From: Flagellimonas hymeniacidonis
GTDB lineage: Bacteria > Bacteroidota > Bacteroidia > Flavobacteriales > Flavobacteriaceae
Reading direction: 5' to 3'
DNA length: 64,000 nucleotides
Assembly: GCF_008040165.1 (NCBI RefSeq)
Contig: NZ_VRUR01000001.1
Location: forward strand, 887,349-951,348
Part shown: one piece after another, positions 63,893 through 64,000 of the stretch
Position numbering within the stretch: the stretch's first letter is position 1
Layout of the letters: every line of letters begins with the position of its first letter
Notes under the pieces: generated by a model
Told to the model about the DNA's origin: nothing
What the model saw: only the letters and a program-made list of their open reading frames with translations
Database searches by the model: none
Translations under genes and position numbers: made by a program

Positions 63893-64000
63893 AAACGACT
63901 TGTTCCTTAGAGCATTGAAGGGTGAAACCGTGGATAGGCCTCCTGTATGGATGATGCGCCAAGCGGGGCGCTATCTTCCCGAGTTTATGGAGCTCAAAGC
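63885..64000 (+). CDS. hemE: Uroporphyrinogen decarboxylase, partial
   Basis: Only the first 38 codons are in the window. They read [20 protein letters not shown] then [14 protein letters not shown], the signature N-terminus of HemE with the substrate-binding RQAGRY. The ATG overlaps the hemD stop. The enzyme decarboxylates uroporphyrinogen III to coproporphyrinogen III; it continues beyond the right edge. Confidence 0.95.
   Translation, partial: MIKNDLFLRALKGETVDRPPVWMMRQAGRYLPEFMELK

Noticed and set aside
1..64000. CRISPR arrays, tRNA or rRNA genes, prophage, integrase or insertion sequences
   Set aside because: None was found: no spaced direct repeats, no tRNA-like cloverleaf noticed and no transposase or integrase motifs.

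Overview
The window comes from a chromosome of a member of the Bacteroidota, most likely a marine Flavobacteriaceae. The signs are low-GC DNA, several TAnnTTTG-type -7 promoter elements, LytTR/TPR-kinase signalling, DUF1080 and keto-sugar genes, a Bacteroidota-style Tat-exported Gfo/Idh/MocA protein, and a hemA-hemC-hemD-hemE run. No rRNA, tRNA, CRISPR array, insertion sequence, prophage or integrase was seen. Species assignment is not possible from the sequence alone.

Region 1 (about 0.7-13.3 kb) is the most interesting part: a carbohydrate locus built as two divergent pairs of operons. Leftward operon A encodes a TIM-barrel sugar isomerase/epimerase and two tandem exported DUF1080 proteins. 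It faces a GMC flavoprotein followed by an ASCH protein. Leftward operon B encodes an exported isomerase/epimerase, a DinB-like protein, a NupG-type permease, an MFS permease and a Gfo/Idh/MocA dehydrogenase. It faces a second GMC flavoprotein with a Tat-signal small subunit (gluconate 2-dehydrogenase subunit 3 family). Both GMC proteins carry a C-x5-C-x3-C motif like the [3Fe-4S] site of membrane-linked FAD glucose dehydrogenase. Together these families suggest an oxidative 3-keto-glycoside pathway: periplasmic oxidation of a glycoside, cleavage by DUF1080 proteins, uptake, then isomerisation and re-reduction inside the cell. AACGTT-centred inverted repeats sit in both divergent promoter regions.

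Region 2 (13.4-20.7 kb) holds class Ia ribonucleotide reductase (nrdB upstream of nrdA) and a LytTR response regulator/TPR histidine kinase pair. The 0.9-kb gap between them contains a candidate structured RNA, a perfect 18-bp hairpin and a 39-codon ORF.

Region 3 (20.6-43.4 kb) is mainly housekeeping and scattered functions: MarC, an S41 protease, dCMP deaminase, a HupE/UreJ membrane protein, TerB-DnaJ, bacilliredoxin, SDR-PlsC-HD, a GT2 enzyme, a Tat-exported Gfo/Idh/MocA protein, an ECF42-type sigma factor with two DGPF proteins, a radical SAM protein, enoyl-CoA hydratase, an NtrY-like kinase, a HemJ-like protein and a large BNR-repeat protein.

Region 4 (43.5-57.2 kb) is rich in exported proteins: a P1 peptidase, three NTF2-like proteins, an SPFH-GYF / double-zinc-ribbon module resembling B. 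subtilis YdjI/YdjG, a membrane LytTR regulator followed by a direct repeat that could be its operator, several beta-propellers (SMP-30-like, PD40, lactonase, PQQ sugar dehydrogenase), an AraC regulator and a MATE transporter.

Region 5 (57.2-64.0 kb) is dominated by haem synthesis: hemH, then hemA-hemC-hemD-hemE with overlapping ends (hemE cut by the window edge), plus a DUF1460 amidase-like protein, a ThuA-like protein and an AraC regulator divergent from hemA.
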